DNA of 64,000 nt from an uncultured Rhizobium sp. (GTDB taxonomy: Bacteria > Pseudomonadota > Alphaproteobacteria > Rhizobiales > Rhizobiaceae), in NCBI GenBank assembly GCA_945952045.1, contig CAMFHE010000018.1, forward strand, positions 37,034 through 101,033, in the 5' to 3' direction. A program made the translations under genes and the position numbers. This document shows positions 53,139 to 61,728 of this stretch, in pieces; positions within the stretch are counted from its first letter, which is position 1, and each line of letters starts with the position of its first letter. The notes under the pieces were generated by a model that was given only the letters and a program-made list of their open reading frames with translations, was not told the origin of the DNA and did not search any database.

Positions 53139-53717
53139 TTATCGGGGGCCGGGGTCGATGACCACGGCATAGCGGGCGGGCATCTCGCCCGGATTTCGAA
53201 ACGCCTTGACGTCACAGACGGTCATGAACAGGCAGTCGCCGGCTTCCAGCCGATGGACCGTCTCGCCGACCGTCAATTCCATGACGCCTTCGAACAGCCA
53301 GACATGCTGCCATTGATTGCGGTTGGTCTGACGACCGGGAAACAGGACTTCGGCGCCCGGCGGAAACTCGATCTCGACCAGATCGACCCGCGCGCCGACC
53401 CCGGAAGGACCGACGACACGGCGCCGATAGCCGCTTTCCGGATCGCGCCAGACAGGCTGGGCATCGCGACGCACGAGCGGCGACGGCTCCGGCCGCGCCT
53501 CGGCAAAGAACACCGACAGCGTCACGCTCAGCGCCGAACACAGCCGCGCCAGGAGCGCCGCCGTCGGGCTTGCCTCGCCGCGCTCGATGCGCGAGATCAT
53601 CGCCCGGCTGACGCCGGAGCGGTCGGCAAGTTGATCGAGCGTCAGCCCCTGCTCGTTTCGCAGGCCACGGATGCGCTCGCCGACATTTTTCTCGAATGTT
53701 TCGTCGATGATTTCCAT
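53139..53717 (-). CDS. XRE-cupin transcriptional regulator
   Basis: A 192-residue regulator. An N-terminal HTH (IRGLRNEQGLTLDQLADRSGVSRAMISRIERGEASPTAALLARLCSAL, residues 14-62) is followed by a C-terminal cupin (VDLVEIEFPPGAEVLFPGRQTNRNQWQHVWLFEGVMELTVGETVHRLEAGDCLFMTV). PuuR, the putrescine-utilisation repressor, has this architecture, but so do many others. The start at 53717 (MEIIDETF) fits the family. It heads the unit XRE-cupin, GNAT, then the amidohydrolase 89 bases on. Confidence 0.9.
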   Translation of the reverse strand: MEIIDETFEKNVGERIRGLRNEQGLTLDQLADRSGVSRAMISRIERGEASPTAALLARLCSALSVTLSVFFAEARPEPSPLVRRDAQPVWRDPESGYRRRVVGPSGVGARVDLVEIEFPPGAEVLFPGRQTNRNQWQHVWLFEGVMELTVGETVHRLEAGDCLFMTVCDVKAFRNPGEMPARYAVVIDPGPR

Positions 53718-53760
53718 TATCAGAGAATGTCGTGATCTTATAGTGGAGTCAAGCGACACG

Positions 53761-53784
53761 AAAAAGGCGGCACGCGGCCGCCTT
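53761..53784 (-). terminator. intrinsic terminator of the SnoaL-like gene
   Basis: AAGGCGGC (53764-53771) pairs with GCCGCCTT (53777-53784) around ACGCG; the run of A at 53761-53765 gives the T-tract on the minus strand. It separates the SnoaL-like gene from the XRE-cupin unit. Confidence 0.8.
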
Positions 53785-53807
53785 CCCCAAAACCAAAGAC
53801 GAAAGGC

Positions 53808-54206
53808 TCAGGCGTTGACCTGAGCAATCCAGTCGTTGAGGTTGTAATAGTTGGTGATGCGGGCGACCTTGCCATCGCGCAATTCGAAGAAAGCGCCGGC
53901 CGGCAGCTTGTAGGTCTGGCCATTGGCTTCCGGCAAGCCTTCGTCGGTGGCGAGGTACTGGCCGTTGACGGTGAATTCGGCGGCGCCGCGCGTGTCGCCG
54001 CTGCCCATGATCACCATGTCGGTCAGGTTTTCCTTGTAGCAGCGGTTCATGTGGTCCATGAACTTGGCGAAAGCGGCCTTGCCGGTCTGGCGCTCGCCCT
54101 GGTTGATGTCGTGCTCGACATCGTCGGCGAGCAGGGCCAGGAAGGCGTCCATGTCCCCCGCATTGAAGGCGTCGTAATAGGCGCGAATGGTTTCGGTGGC
54201 GGTCAT
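53808..54206 (-). CDS. SnoaL/NTF2-like protein (ketosteroid-isomerase-related)
   Basis: A 132-residue cone-fold protein: IRAYYDAFNAGDMDAFLALLADDVEHDINQGERQTGKAAFAKFMDHMN at the start and YKLPAGAFFELRDGKVARITNYYNLNDWIAQV at the end. The family includes isomerases, hydrolases and binding proteins; no substrate can be named. GAGAGGGA before the ATG at 54206 decides the start. It is monocistronic with its own terminator. Confidence 0.85.
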   Translation of the reverse strand: MTATETIRAYYDAFNAGDMDAFLALLADDVEHDINQGERQTGKAAFAKFMDHMNRCYKENLTDMVIMGSGDTRGAAEFTVNGQYLATDEGLPEANGQTYKLPAGAFFELRDGKVARITNYYNLNDWIAQVNA

Positions 54207-54229
54207 CTTGGATCCCTCTCTTCGTTCTG

Positions 54230-54277
54230 GCGCATATCCGGTCGGAAAACCGGTTCCCACGTTTCCCGGGCATGCGC
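54230..54277. repeat. rhizobial intergenic palindrome, copy 4
   Basis: Outer arms GCGCAT (54230-54235) and ATGCGC (54272-54277) enclose CGGAAAACCGGTTCCCACG followed by TTTCCCGG. This is the clearest copy of the core GGAAAACCG..TTC.CAC.TTTCC. It lies just upstream of the SnoaL-like gene, in the gap to the divergent GNAT gene. Confidence 0.75.
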
Positions 54278-54324
54278 GATGCTTGCTCAAATCGACGGCA
54301 TGGGTATAACCAAAGCCGACCGAA

Positions 54325-54933
54325 GTGAAAATCCTCATGACCCTGAAAATAAAATCCTTTTCCGGCGCGGACGCCGCACCCTATTTCGACGATCTGGCGC
54401 GGCTGAGAATCAGCGTCTTTCGCGCCTTTCCCTATCTCTACGATGGCGACCCGGACTATGAGCGGAGCTATCTTTCCACCTACGCCCGTTCGCAAGGTTC
54501 GGTCTTCGTGCTCGCCTTCGATGGCGAGACGGTTGTCGGCGCGGCGACCGGCACGCCGATGGCGAGCGAGACGGCGGACGTGAAAGCGCCGTTTCAGGCC
54601 GCCGGTCTCGATCCCCGATTGTTCTTCTATTTCGGCGAAAGCGTGCTCCTGCAGCAGTATCGTGGTCAGGGCGTCGGCGTCGCCTTCTTTGCCGGGCGCG
54701 AGGCGCAGGCCCGAGCGCTTGGCCTTAATGTTTGCACCTTCTGCGCCGTCGAGCGCCCCGCCGACCACCCGCGCCGGCCGGCCGATTATGTCGCTCTCGA
54801 CGCCTTCTGGACGAAACGCGGCTACCGCGCCGTGCCGGAACTGCGCACCGCCTTCACCTGGCGCGATCTCGACGAGGAACAGGAGAGCCCCAAGCCGATG
54901 TCCTTCTGGATCCGCGACCTGCGAGACGGCTGA
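54325..54933 (+). CDS. GNAT family N-acetyltransferase
   Basis: A 202-residue acetyltransferase. VFVLAFDGETVVGAATGTPMASE is followed by ESVLLQQYRGQGVGVAFFAGREAQARALG, the acetyl-CoA loop (YRGQGVG) near residue 115. The substrate is unknown. The GTG start at 54325 is taken; an ATG four codons later (54337) is equally possible because neither has a strong ribosome site. It ends 84 bases before lepA on the same strand. Confidence 0.85.
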   Translation: MKILMTLKIKSFSGADAAPYFDDLARLRISVFRAFPYLYDGDPDYERSYLSTYARSQGSVFVLAFDGETVVGAATGTPMASETADVKAPFQAAGLDPRLFFYFGESVLLQQYRGQGVGVAFFAGREAQARALGLNVCTFCAVERPADHPRRPADYVALDAFWTKRGYRAVPELRTAFTWRDLDEEQESPKPMSFWIRDLRDG

Positions 54934-55017
54934 TCCGGGCAAAGCTGAGCATTTTATGTAATTTGCGACGAAGTTCCCGCTAGGCGGGGGCTTTGGCCGC
55001 TGCTATATGGCGCAGCC

Positions 55018-56844
55018 ATGAGCACAAATTCGACCCGCACGCCGCTTGACCATATCCGCAACTTCTCGATCGTGGCCCATATCGACCACGGCAAATCGAC
55101 GCTGGCCGACCGCCTGATCCAGTCGACCGGCGGTCTGGCCGACCGCGAGATGAGCGAGCAGGTGCTCGACAACATGGAGATCGAGCGCGAGCGCGGCATC
55201 ACCATCAAGGCCCAGACCGTGCGCCTGCACTACAAGGCGAAGAACGGCGAGACCTATGTGCTGAACCTCATCGACACGCCCGGACACGTCGACTTCGCCT
55301 ATGAAGTCTCGCGCTCGCTGTCGGCCTGCGAAGGCTCGCTGCTGGTGGTCGACGCGTCCCAAGGCGTCGAAGCCCAGACGCTCGCCAACGTCTACCAGGC
55401 GATCGACAACAATCACGAACTGGTCACCGTTCTCAACAAGATCGACCTGCCGGCGGCCGAACCCGACCGCATCAAAGCGCAGATCGAGGAAGTCATCGGC
55501 ATCGACGCTTCGGATGCGGTGCTGATCTCGGCCAAGACGGGCTTAGGCATTCCCGACGTGCTGGAAGCCATCGTGGAGCGCCTGCCGCCGCCGAAGAGCG
55601 AGGGCGGCGAAAACGCGCCGCTGAAAGCTCTGCTGGTCGACAGCTGGTACGACACCTATCTCGGCGTCATGGTTCTGGTGCGTGTCCTCGATGGCGTGCT
55701 CTCCAAGGGGCAGACGATCCGCATGATGGGGACCGGCGCCAAGTATCAGGTCGAACGTGTCGGCGTGCTGACACCGAAGATGGTCAATGCCGATAGCCTC
55801 GGCCCCGGCGAGATCGGCTTCATCACCGCCTCGATCAAGGAAGTGGCCGACACCCGCGTTGGCGATACGATCACCGACGAGCGCCGCCCGACCGAACATG
55901 CGTTGCCGGGCTTCAAGCCGGCGCAGCCGGTGGTATTCTGCGGGTTGTTCCCCGTCGATGCCGCCGAATTCGAGGAACTGCGCGCCGCCGTCGGCAAGCT
56001 GCGTCTCAACGATGCCTCCTTCTCTTATGAAATGGAAAGCTCGGCGGCGCTCGGCTTCGGCTTCCGCTGCGGCTTCCTCGGCCTCCTGCATCTGGAAATC
56101 ATCCAGGAACGCCTCAGCCGTGAGTTCGATCTCGACCTCATCGCTACGGCCCCTTCCGTCGTCTATCAGCTGACGCTGACGGACGGCACCGAGAAGGAGC
56201 TGCACAATCCGGCCGATATGCCCGATGTCGTCAAGATCGAGGAATTCCGCGAGCCGTGGATCAAGGCGACGATTTTGACCCCGGATGACTATCTCGGCGG
56301 CATCCTGAAGCTCTGCCAGGAACGGCGCGGCATCCAGACGGAGCTGACCTATGTCGGCAGCCGCGCGATGCTGACCTATGAATTGCCGCTCAACGAAGTG
56401 GTGTTCGATTTCTACGACCGCCTGAAGTCGATCTCGAAGGGCTATGCCTCCTTCGACTATAATCTGTCCGATTACCGCGAGAGCGATCTCGTCAAGCTGT
56501 CGATCCTCGTCAACAGCGAGCCGGTCGATGCGCTGTCCATGCTGGTCCACCGCTCCGCCGCCGAGCGGCGCGGCCGCACCATGTGCGAAAAGTTGAAAGA
56601 GCTGATCCCGCCGCACATGTTCCAGATCCCGATCCAGGCCGCCATCGGCGGCAAGGTGATTGCCCGCGAGACCGTGCGCGCGCTGCGCAAGGACGTGACC
56701 GCCAAGTGCTACGGCGGCGACGCCACCCGCAAGCGCAAGCTTCTGGAAAAGCAGAAGGAAGGCAAGAAGCGCATGCGCCAGTTCGGCAAGGTGGAAATTC
56801 CGCAGGAAGCCTTCATCGCCGCACTGAAGATGAGCGACGAGTAA
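55018..56844 (+). CDS. lepA: elongation factor 4 (LepA)
   Basis: A 608-residue ribosome-associated GTPase. G1 [12 protein letters not shown]3 DTPGH, and G4 NKIDLP are intact in the first 130 residues; domains II, III and V follow, and the LepA-specific C-terminal domain ends [25 protein letters not shown]. It acts in translation elongation or initiation under stress. Length is normal. A clear terminator follows. Confidence 0.98.
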   Translation: MSTNSTRTPLDHIRNFSIVAHIDHGKSTLADRLIQSTGGLADREMSEQVLDNMEIERERGITIKAQTVRLHYKAKNGETYVLNLIDTPGHVDFAYEVSRSLSACEGSLLVVDASQGVEAQTLANVYQAIDNNHELVTVLNKIDLPAAEPDRIKAQIEEVIGIDASDAVLISAKTGLGIPDVLEAIVERLPPPKSEGGENAPLKALLVDSWYDTYLGVMVLVRVLDGVLSKGQTIRMMGTGAKYQVERVGVLTPKMVNADSLGPGEIGFITASIKEVADTRVGDTITDERRPTEHALPGFKPAQPVVFCGLFPVDAAEFEELRAAVGKLRLNDASFSYEMESSAALGFGFRCGFLGLLHLEIIQERLSREFDLDLIATAPSVVYQLTLTDGTEKELHNPADMPDVVKIEEFREPWIKATILTPDDYLGGILKLCQERRGIQTELTYVGSRAMLTYELPLNEVVFDFYDRLKSISKGYASFDYNLSDYRESDLVKLSILVNSEPVDALSMLVHRSAAERRGRTMCEKLKELIPPHMFQIPIQAAIGGKVIARETVRALRKDVTAKCYGGDATRKRKLLEKQKEGKKRMRQFGKVEIPQEAFIAALKMSDE

Positions 56845-56853
56845 AAGAGACAG

Positions 56854-56880
56854 AAACGCCGGCGAAAGCCGGCGTTTTGC
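56854..56880 (+). terminator. intrinsic terminator of lepA
   Basis: AAACGCCGGC (56854-56863) pairs with GCCGGCGTTT (56868-56877) around a stable GAAA tetraloop, followed by a T-rich stretch. It lies between lepA and the convergent haemoglobin stop and could serve both. Confidence 0.9.
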
Positions 56881-56884
56881 TTTT

Positions 56885-57352
56885 CTACACCGTCTTTCGC
56901 GCCGGATCGTCGAGAGCGGGATTGTAGAACAGCGACAACGTCAGGCTTTTGGCGATGCGTTCGGCGGTGGCCATGAACCAGTCATGAGCGGGTTTGCCGG
57001 GGGCGATCTCGGTGAGCGTCCTGGAAAACAGCTCCAGCCATTGCAGGAAAAGATCCGCCGTCATGTTGGCGACGCCGACATGGGCCTGCACCGGCTTGCC
57101 GCCATAGGCGCCGTTCTTGAAGGCTATCGCCGACCAGAAGCGTTTCATCTTGTCCATATGTTCGGGCCAGCGGCCGTCAAGGCGCGCGTCGAAGACGGGC
57201 CCGAGGGCGGGATGCGCCTTGATGCGTCCGTAAAAGGTTTCAACGAGGGTATCGATAAAGGCCGCATCGACGCCGATCGCCGCCATGTCGCGCTCGGCGC
57301 GCTGGCGCATCTCGTCGAAATGGGCGGCGCGGCCGCTGAGTTCGCTGGTCAT
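56885..57352 (-). CDS. group III truncated haemoglobin
   Basis: A 155-residue haem protein. ETFYGRIKAHPALGPVFDARLDGRWPEHMDKMKRFWSAIAF is the group III pattern, with the B10 aromatic pair Phe40-Tyr41; GAYGGKPVQAHVGVANM puts the proximal histidine at His91. Group III proteins bind oxygen or nitric oxide in the cytoplasm; the role is uncertain. It is divergent from mbfA across 113 bases that hold an Irr-type box. Confidence 0.92.
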   Translation of the reverse strand: MTSELSGRAAHFDEMRQRAERDMAAIGVDAAFIDTLVETFYGRIKAHPALGPVFDARLDGRWPEHMDKMKRFWSAIAFKNGAYGGKPVQAHVGVANMTADLFLQWLELFSRTLTEIAPGKPAHDWFMATAERIAKSLTLSLFYNPALDDPARKTV

Positions 57353-57435
57353 TGTCTTTTCCTTTTGGCGTTCCTTGTCGCACCGGCTGCCGGCCGCGTC
57401 AAATGCGGCTTGACGCCGCGTGGTCGCGACATTAA

Positions 57436-57452
57436 TTTAGAATTATTCTAAA
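57436..57452. promoter_or_regulatory. Irr-type iron control element (ICE box)
   Basis: TTTAGAATTATTCTAAA is a perfect 8+1+8 palindrome identical in form to the Irr-binding sites of rhizobia and Agrobacterium. It ends 13 bases before the mbfA ATG, next to its ribosome site, so Irr bound there would block transcription. mbfA is a known Irr-repressed gene in related species. Confidence 0.85.
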
Positions 57453-57465
57453 CTGGAGTCATCCC

Positions 57466-58449
57466 ATGGCCATCCGGCTGTTTTCCGGCACCAAGCGCCC
57501 CATCTCCTCCCTGTCGGAGCAGGAAGTCCTCGCACTCGCCATTGCTTCGGAAGAAGACGATGCGCGCATTTATCTCGCCTATGCCGATCAGCTGCGCGGC
57601 CAATATCCGCAATCGGCGAAGGTCTTCGAGGACATGGCCGAGGTCGAACATACCCATCGCAACATGCTGATCGACATGCACCGGTCGCGTTTCGGCGAGC
57701 GCATTCCGTTGATCCGTCGCGAGCATGTGCGCGGCTTCTACGAGCGCAAGCCGGATTGGCTGCGCCAGAACCAGTCGCTGGACCAAATCCGCGACGAGGC
57801 CGAGCGCATGGAGGAAACGGCAGCGCGCTTCTATCGTCAGGCCATGGCCATGACATCGGATGCCGCGACTCGAAAACTGCTGGGTGACCTTGCCATCGCC
57901 GAAGAGGGGCATGAGGATGTGGCGCGGATGCTGGGCGACCGGCATACGCCTCAGGACATCAAGGCCGACGAGGACGAAACGGCGCGCCGCCAATTCCTGC
58001 TGACCTATGTACAGCCGGGCCTTGCCGGGCTGATGGACGGTTCTGTCTCGACGCTGGCGCCGATCTTCGCCGCCGCCTTCGCCACACAGGATACCTGGCA
58101 GACCTTCCTCATCGGCCTCTCTGCTTCGGTCGGCGCCGGCATTTCCATGGGCTTCACGGAAGCCGCCCATGACGACGGCAAGCTTTCCGGGCGCGGTTCG
58201 CCGATCCGGCGCGGCCTTGCCTCGGGCATCATGACCGCGCTTGGCGGTCTCGGCCATGCGCTTCCCTATCTGATCCCGCATTTCTGGACGGCGACGGCGA
58301 TTGCCGCGGTGGTGGTCTTCATCGAGCTCTGGGCCATCGCCTTCATCCAGAACCGCTACATGGAAACGCCCTTCCTGCGCGCGGTGTTCCAGGTGGTGCT
58401 GGGCGGGTCGCTGGTTCTGGCTGCCGGCATCATCATCGGCAATGGCTGA
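57466..58449 (+). CDS. mbfA: membrane-bound ferritin MbfA (iron exporter)
   Basis: A 327-residue two-domain protein. Residues 15-165 are a ferritin-like (Erv1/rubrerythrin type) helical bundle with iron ligands in ASEEDDARIYLAY, DMAEVEHTHRNML, EAERMEETAARFY and LAIAEEGHEDVARML. Residues 180-327 are a VIT1/CCC1-like membrane domain (GLAGLMDGSVSTLAPIFAAAF, GLSASVGAGISMGFTEAAHDDG). It exports iron and protects against iron and peroxide stress. The Irr box just upstream fits derepression under high iron. Confidence 0.95.
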   Translation: MAIRLFSGTKRPISSLSEQEVLALAIASEEDDARIYLAYADQLRGQYPQSAKVFEDMAEVEHTHRNMLIDMHRSRFGERIPLIRREHVRGFYERKPDWLRQNQSLDQIRDEAERMEETAARFYRQAMAMTSDAATRKLLGDLAIAEEGHEDVARMLGDRHTPQDIKADEDETARRQFLLTYVQPGLAGLMDGSVSTLAPIFAAAFATQDTWQTFLIGLSASVGAGISMGFTEAAHDDGKLSGRGSPIRRGLASGIMTALGGLGHALPYLIPHFWTATAIAAVVVFIELWAIAFIQNRYMETPFLRAVFQVVLGGSLVLAAGIIIGNG

Positions 58450-58470
58450 ATAAAAGAAGGGCTGAATAAA

Positions 58471-58491
58471 AAAGGGGCGCTTGCGCGCCCC
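58471..58491 (-). terminator. intrinsic terminator of the transglutaminase-like gene
   Basis: GGGGCGC (58474-58480) pairs with GCGCCCC (58485-58491) around TTGC; the A-rich bases before it give a T-tract on the minus strand. It lies in the convergent gap with mbfA. Confidence 0.85.
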
Positions 58492-58517
58492 ATGAAGCCT
58501 TTTGAATTGTCGAGCGC

Positions 58518-59132
58518 TTACTGAACCGCGCCGACCATGACGTCCTTGCCGTTCTCGATCGTCACCCAGCGGCCGGTATCGAAAGTCGCCTGGCGCTTGA
58601 GGAAGGTATAGGGGGTTGCGTACCACGGCTTCACGTCGTTTTCGAGGTTGTCGAGCACGAAGTCGCCATCGGACGTGCGCAGCGTCAAGACAGCATGGCC
58701 TTCGCCATCAGGCTTGCGCACGACCGTTATCAGCAGGTCGGCCGGGGAGAAGCCCTGTTCCATCAGCTTCTTGCGCTTGAGCAGGACGAAGTCTTCGCAA
58801 TCGCCGGCGTCCACGGGATATTCCCAGTATTCGTCGCGGCCATAAACTTCCTGATCGGTCATCGGCGTGATGGACGTGTTGACGTCCATGTTGATCTTGC
58901 GAACCAGCGTCCAGCCATATTCGGTGATGCGCGGCGCGGCCGCCGGGCGGGTGCGGATCTTGCATTCATCGGGGTGGCGCTGGCAGAATTCGTAGTGGCC
59001 GATCGGCTGAGAGGTGACGCCACCCGTGACCATGGATGCATTCGGTGCCGGGGCGGTGACTGCCATCGACGTGGAGGCGAAGATGGCTACACATGCCACG
59101 ATCAGCCCCCGGATACTCTGAACAACCTTCAT
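58518..59132 (-). CDS. bacterial transglutaminase-like cysteine peptidase (BTLCP), exported
   Basis: A 204-residue protein with a signal peptide (GLIVACVAIFASTSMAVTAPA, residues 9-30). The catalytic triad is visible: Cys in DAGDCEDFVLLKRKKL near residue 112, His in GEGHAVLTLRT and Asp in FVLDNLENDV. In Pseudomonas a related periplasmic protease (LapG) releases an adhesin; no lapD-like partner lies here. GAGGGG precedes the ATG, and a CtrA-like box lies 19 bases upstream. Confidence 0.9.
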   Translation of the reverse strand: MKVVQSIRGLIVACVAIFASTSMAVTAPAPNASMVTGGVTSQPIGHYEFCQRHPDECKIRTRPAAAPRITEYGWTLVRKINMDVNTSITPMTDQEVYGRDEYWEYPVDAGDCEDFVLLKRKKLMEQGFSPADLLITVVRKPDGEGHAVLTLRTSDGDFVLDNLENDVKPWYATPYTFLKRQATFDTGRWVTIENGKDVMVGAVQ

Positions 59133-59150
59133 GTGTCGCCCCTCGAAACG

Positions 59151-59165
59151 TTAAGCAAACGTTAA
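59151..59165. promoter_or_regulatory. CtrA-like box upstream of the transglutaminase-like gene
   Basis: TTAAGCAAACGTTAA matches TTAA-N7-TTAA exactly, and the unit AACGTTAAG is partly duplicated. It lies only 19 bases from the start codon, over the likely transcription start, so it could be a repressor or a start-site element. Confidence 0.45.
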
Positions 59166-59249
59166 GATTTCGAGGGGGCCAGTGTCAATCATTACCAAAT
59201 CGTTAAAGCAGAACATCAACGGATATGGTTAATTTGCAACGCTTGCCCG

Positions 59250-60056
59250 TCAGGCGTTAACCACCTCGGAAATGGCGTGCAGCAGGCGTTCGATGTCCTG
59301 CGGGCGCGACAGACGATGGTCGCCGTCGCGGATCAGCGTCAGCACCATATCCGCAGCCGGCAGGTGCTCGGCCAGCTTCAGCGCATGGGCGTAGGGCACG
59401 TCAACATCCTGCATGCCCTGTAGGATATGCACCGGGCAGCCGGTCTGGATGATACCTTCCAGCACGCGGTTGGCGCGCCCGTCCTCGATCAGCGCCTTGG
59501 TGAAGACGTTCGGCTCCGGGCTGTATTCGGAGTGCTCCTCGAAATAGCCGCGCTCGGCGAGCGACGTCTTTTCGGCGTCGCTGAGATTGGGCTCGATCAG
59601 TTCCGACGTGAAGTCCGGGGCTGGCGCGATCAGCACCATGCCGGCGACTTGCGCGTCGCCGGCCGCCTTGCCCAGTTCCTGCAGCAGGCGCAGCGCGATC
59701 CAGCCGCCCATCGACGAGCCGATCAGCACGACGCGCCGGGGTGCCGCATGGCGCACGACGGCGAGCGCTTCCTCCAGCCAGCGGCTGATTGTGCCATCGG
59801 CGAAGGCGCCGCCGGATTGCCCATGGCCGGAATAGTCGAAGCGGATGGCGGCAAGTCCTTCCTTTTCGGCATAGGCGTCCATCTCGACGGCCTTGGTGCC
59901 TTCCATGTCGGAGCGATAGCCGGACAGCCAGACGAGCGCCGGAGCCGCCGCGCCATTGGCGCGCGCGGGGCGCAGGCGCATGGCGATATCGCGCCGCGAA
60001 TCGCCCTCGCCGAGGGAAAGAACGGTCACATCTGGCAAAGAATGGGCTTCCGACAT
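59250..60056 (-). CDS. alpha/beta hydrolase
   Basis: A 268-residue serine hydrolase. The nucleophile elbow is VVLIGSSMGGWIALRLL near residue 105, the oxyanion region WLSGYRSDMEGTKAVEMD near 42, and the acid and histidine are in MQDVDVPYAHAL and LIRDGDHRLSRPQDIERLL near the end. A short-chain ester or thioester substrate is likely but unknown. The start at 60056 follows AGGAG. It is divergent from infC. Confidence 0.9.
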   Translation of the reverse strand: MSEAHSLPDVTVLSLGEGDSRRDIAMRLRPARANGAAAPALVWLSGYRSDMEGTKAVEMDAYAEKEGLAAIRFDYSGHGQSGGAFADGTISRWLEEALAVVRHAAPRRVVLIGSSMGGWIALRLLQELGKAAGDAQVAGMVLIAPAPDFTSELIEPNLSDAEKTSLAERGYFEEHSEYSPEPNVFTKALIEDGRANRVLEGIIQTGCPVHILQGMQDVDVPYAHALKLAEHLPAADMVLTLIRDGDHRLSRPQDIERLLHAISEVVNA

Positions 60057-60242
60057 ATATAACTCCTGAAAAGAGACATGAATCCACGCAAAAACGAAGG
60101 GTCGCACAGCCTTACAGCAGGTGTATTTTTCGTGAAAGCGTGCTATTGACTTGCCCGTGACAATCAAGACATTGGCGTCGAACTGCGTTGACAGGCCGCA
60201 CGGACCGCCGCATGACGACCCTTAAAACTGGAGAATACGACC

Positions 60243-60779
60243 ATTCGCAGACCTTTCAAAGCCGATGCCCCCGTGAGAGAGGGGCCGCGCGCCAATAGGG
60301 AAATCCGTATCCCGCGAGTACAGCTCATCGATGCCGAAGGCCAGAATCTCGGCGTGATGCCGACCGACCAGGCCATGAAGCTGGCGGAAGAGGCGGGTCT
60401 CGATCTCGTGGAAATCTCTCCCAACGCAGAACCGCCCGTCTGCAAGATCCTCGATCTCGGCAAGCTGAAGTATTCGACGCAGAAGAAAGCGGCCGAAGCG
60501 CGCAAGAAGCAGAAGATCGTCGAAGTCAAAGAAATCAAGATGCGCCCCAACATCGACACGCATGACTATGACGTGAAGATGAAGGCCATGAATCGCTTCT
60601 TCGAAGAGGGCGACAAGGTCAAGGTGACGCTGAAGTTCCGTGGCCGTGAAATGGCCCACCAGGAACTCGGGATGAAGCTTCTGCTTCAGGTCAAGGAAGA
60701 CACGCTTGGCATCGCCAAGGTGGAAGCCGAGCCGAAGCTCGAGGGACGTCAGATGATGATGGTTCTGGCGCCGAAGTAA
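60243..60779 (+). CDS. infC: translation initiation factor IF-3, non-canonical ATT start
   Basis: A 178-residue protein read from ATT at 60243, ten codons before the first GTG (60273). The ATT start gives [34 protein letters not shown], the normal IF-3 N-terminus, with GGAG nine bases upstream. The N-domain (to about residue 80), linker of Lys/Arg, and C-domain ([20 protein letters not shown].., MMMVLAPK) are complete. IF-3 rejects non-AUG starts, so a rare codon lets it limit its own synthesis, as with AUU in E. coli. A terminator separates it from rpmI. Confidence 0.93.
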   Translation: MRRPFKADAPVREGPRANREIRIPRVQLIDAEGQNLGVMPTDQAMKLAEEAGLDLVEISPNAEPPVCKILDLGKLKYSTQKKAAEARKKQKIVEVKEIKMRPNIDTHDYDVKMKAMNRFFEEGDKVKVTLKFRGREMAHQELGMKLLLQVKEDTLGIAKVEAEPKLEGRQMMMVLAPK

Positions 60780-60803
60780 ACCGGACACCCACTGAGCATG
60801 ACG

Positions 60804-60828
60804 AAGCCGTCTTTCGAGACGGCTTTTT
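60804..60828 (+). terminator. intrinsic terminator of infC
   Basis: AAGCCGTCT (60804-60812) pairs with AGACGGCTT around TTCG, followed by a T-tract to 60828. It cuts infC off from rpmI-rplT, unlike the single operon of enterobacteria. Confidence 0.9.
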
Positions 60829-60868
60829 GTTTTCCGGCGAGACTCTCAAGATTCCTTGGCCGAGCCGG

Positions 60869-60896
60869 TTGAACTTTTATGGAAGCGCGGTTATAA
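60869..60896 (+). promoter_or_regulatory. promoter of rpmI-rplT
   Basis: TTGAAC (60869-60874) and TTATAA (60891-60896) are 16 bases apart. The leader to the rpmI ATG is then about 90 bases, long enough to hold an L20-binding control structure, which I could not verify. Confidence 0.6.
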
Positions 60897-60994
60897 GCGC
60901 GCGTCCGAACGGTCCGGCAGGGCATGCCGTGGCCGTTCTTATGCTTGAGCTTTGGCCTCGTCAGCCGGCTCGATTACAACAACGGAGTAGCAAA

Positions 60995-61198
60995 ATGCCC
61001 AAGATGAAGACGAAGTCTGCCGCCAAGAAGCGGTTCAAGATCACCGCTACCGGCCTGGTGAAAGCCGCCGCCGCCGGCAAGCGCCACGGCATGATCAAGC
61101 GTACGAACAAGTTCATCCGCGATGCACGCGGCACGATGGTTCTGGCCGAGCCCGATGGCAAGAAGGTCGTCAAGAACTACCTGCCGAACGGTCTCTAA
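60995..61198 (+). CDS. rpmI: 50S ribosomal protein L35
   Basis: A 67-residue basic protein, [20 protein letters not shown] at the start and KNYLPNGL at the end, complete and typical of L35. GGAG lies nine bases before the ATG. It is followed 41 bases on by rplT, the conserved partner. Confidence 0.97.
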   Translation: MPKMKTKSAAKKRFKITATGLVKAAAAGKRHGMIKRTNKFIRDARGTMVLAEPDGKKVVKNYLPNGL

Positions 61199-61239
61199 GA
61201 CTTCAGGCATACCGGAACAGTTTGTAAGGAGATCATGAT

Positions 61240-61644
61240 ATGGCACGTGTAAAGCGCGGCGTTACCGCCCATGCCAAGCACAAGAAGACGCTGAAGGCCG
61301 CAAAGGGCTTTTACGGTCGTCGCAAGAACACCATCCGCGCCGCCAAGGCCGCTGTCGATCGCTCGCGTCAGTTCGCTACCCGCGACCGCCGCGTCAAGAA
61401 GCGCAACTTCCGCGCCCTCTGGATCCAGCGTATCAACGCCGCCGTGCGCGAATCCGGCCTGACATACGGCCGCTTCATCGACGGCCTGAACAAGGCTGGC
61501 ATCGAAGTCGACCGCAAGGTTCTGTCCGACATGGCTATCCATGAGCCGGCAGCATTCGGCGCCCTTGTCGAAGCTTCCAAGAAGGCACTTGCCTACCTCA
61601 AGGAAGCCGGCACGGCCAACGAGTTTGAAAGCGCGGTCAACTAA
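61240..61644 (+). CDS. rplT: 50S ribosomal protein L20
   Basis: A 134-residue protein starting [19 protein letters not shown], with the long basic N-terminal helix of L20 and the globular end ([36 protein letters not shown]). In several bacteria L20 represses its own operon by binding the mRNA leader. AAGGAG precedes the ATG. A terminator follows. Confidence 0.98.
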   Translation: MARVKRGVTAHAKHKKTLKAAKGFYGRRKNTIRAAKAAVDRSRQFATRDRRVKKRNFRALWIQRINAAVRESGLTYGRFIDGLNKAGIEVDRKVLSDMAIHEPAAFGALVEASKKALAYLKEAGTANEFESAVN

Positions 61645-61683
61645 GCCAGCGCTTCCCAAGCTTTTGACTTGAATGGAATTGGG

Positions 61684-61720
61684 AAACCCGCGCTGGTTCG
61701 AACTGGCGCGGGTTTTCTTT
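61684..61720 (+). terminator. intrinsic terminator of rpmI-rplT
   Basis: AAACCCGCGC (61684-61693) pairs with GCGCGGGTTT (61706-61715), followed by TTCTTTT. The loop contains the palindrome GTTCGAAC. Confidence 0.88.
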
Positions 61721-61728
61721 TGTTCTGA

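Noticed and set aside
61684..61715. GGTTCGAAC resembling a tRNA T-arm
   Set aside because: It is the loop of a terminator hairpin after rplT; no acceptor stem, D-arm or anticodon arm can be formed around it.
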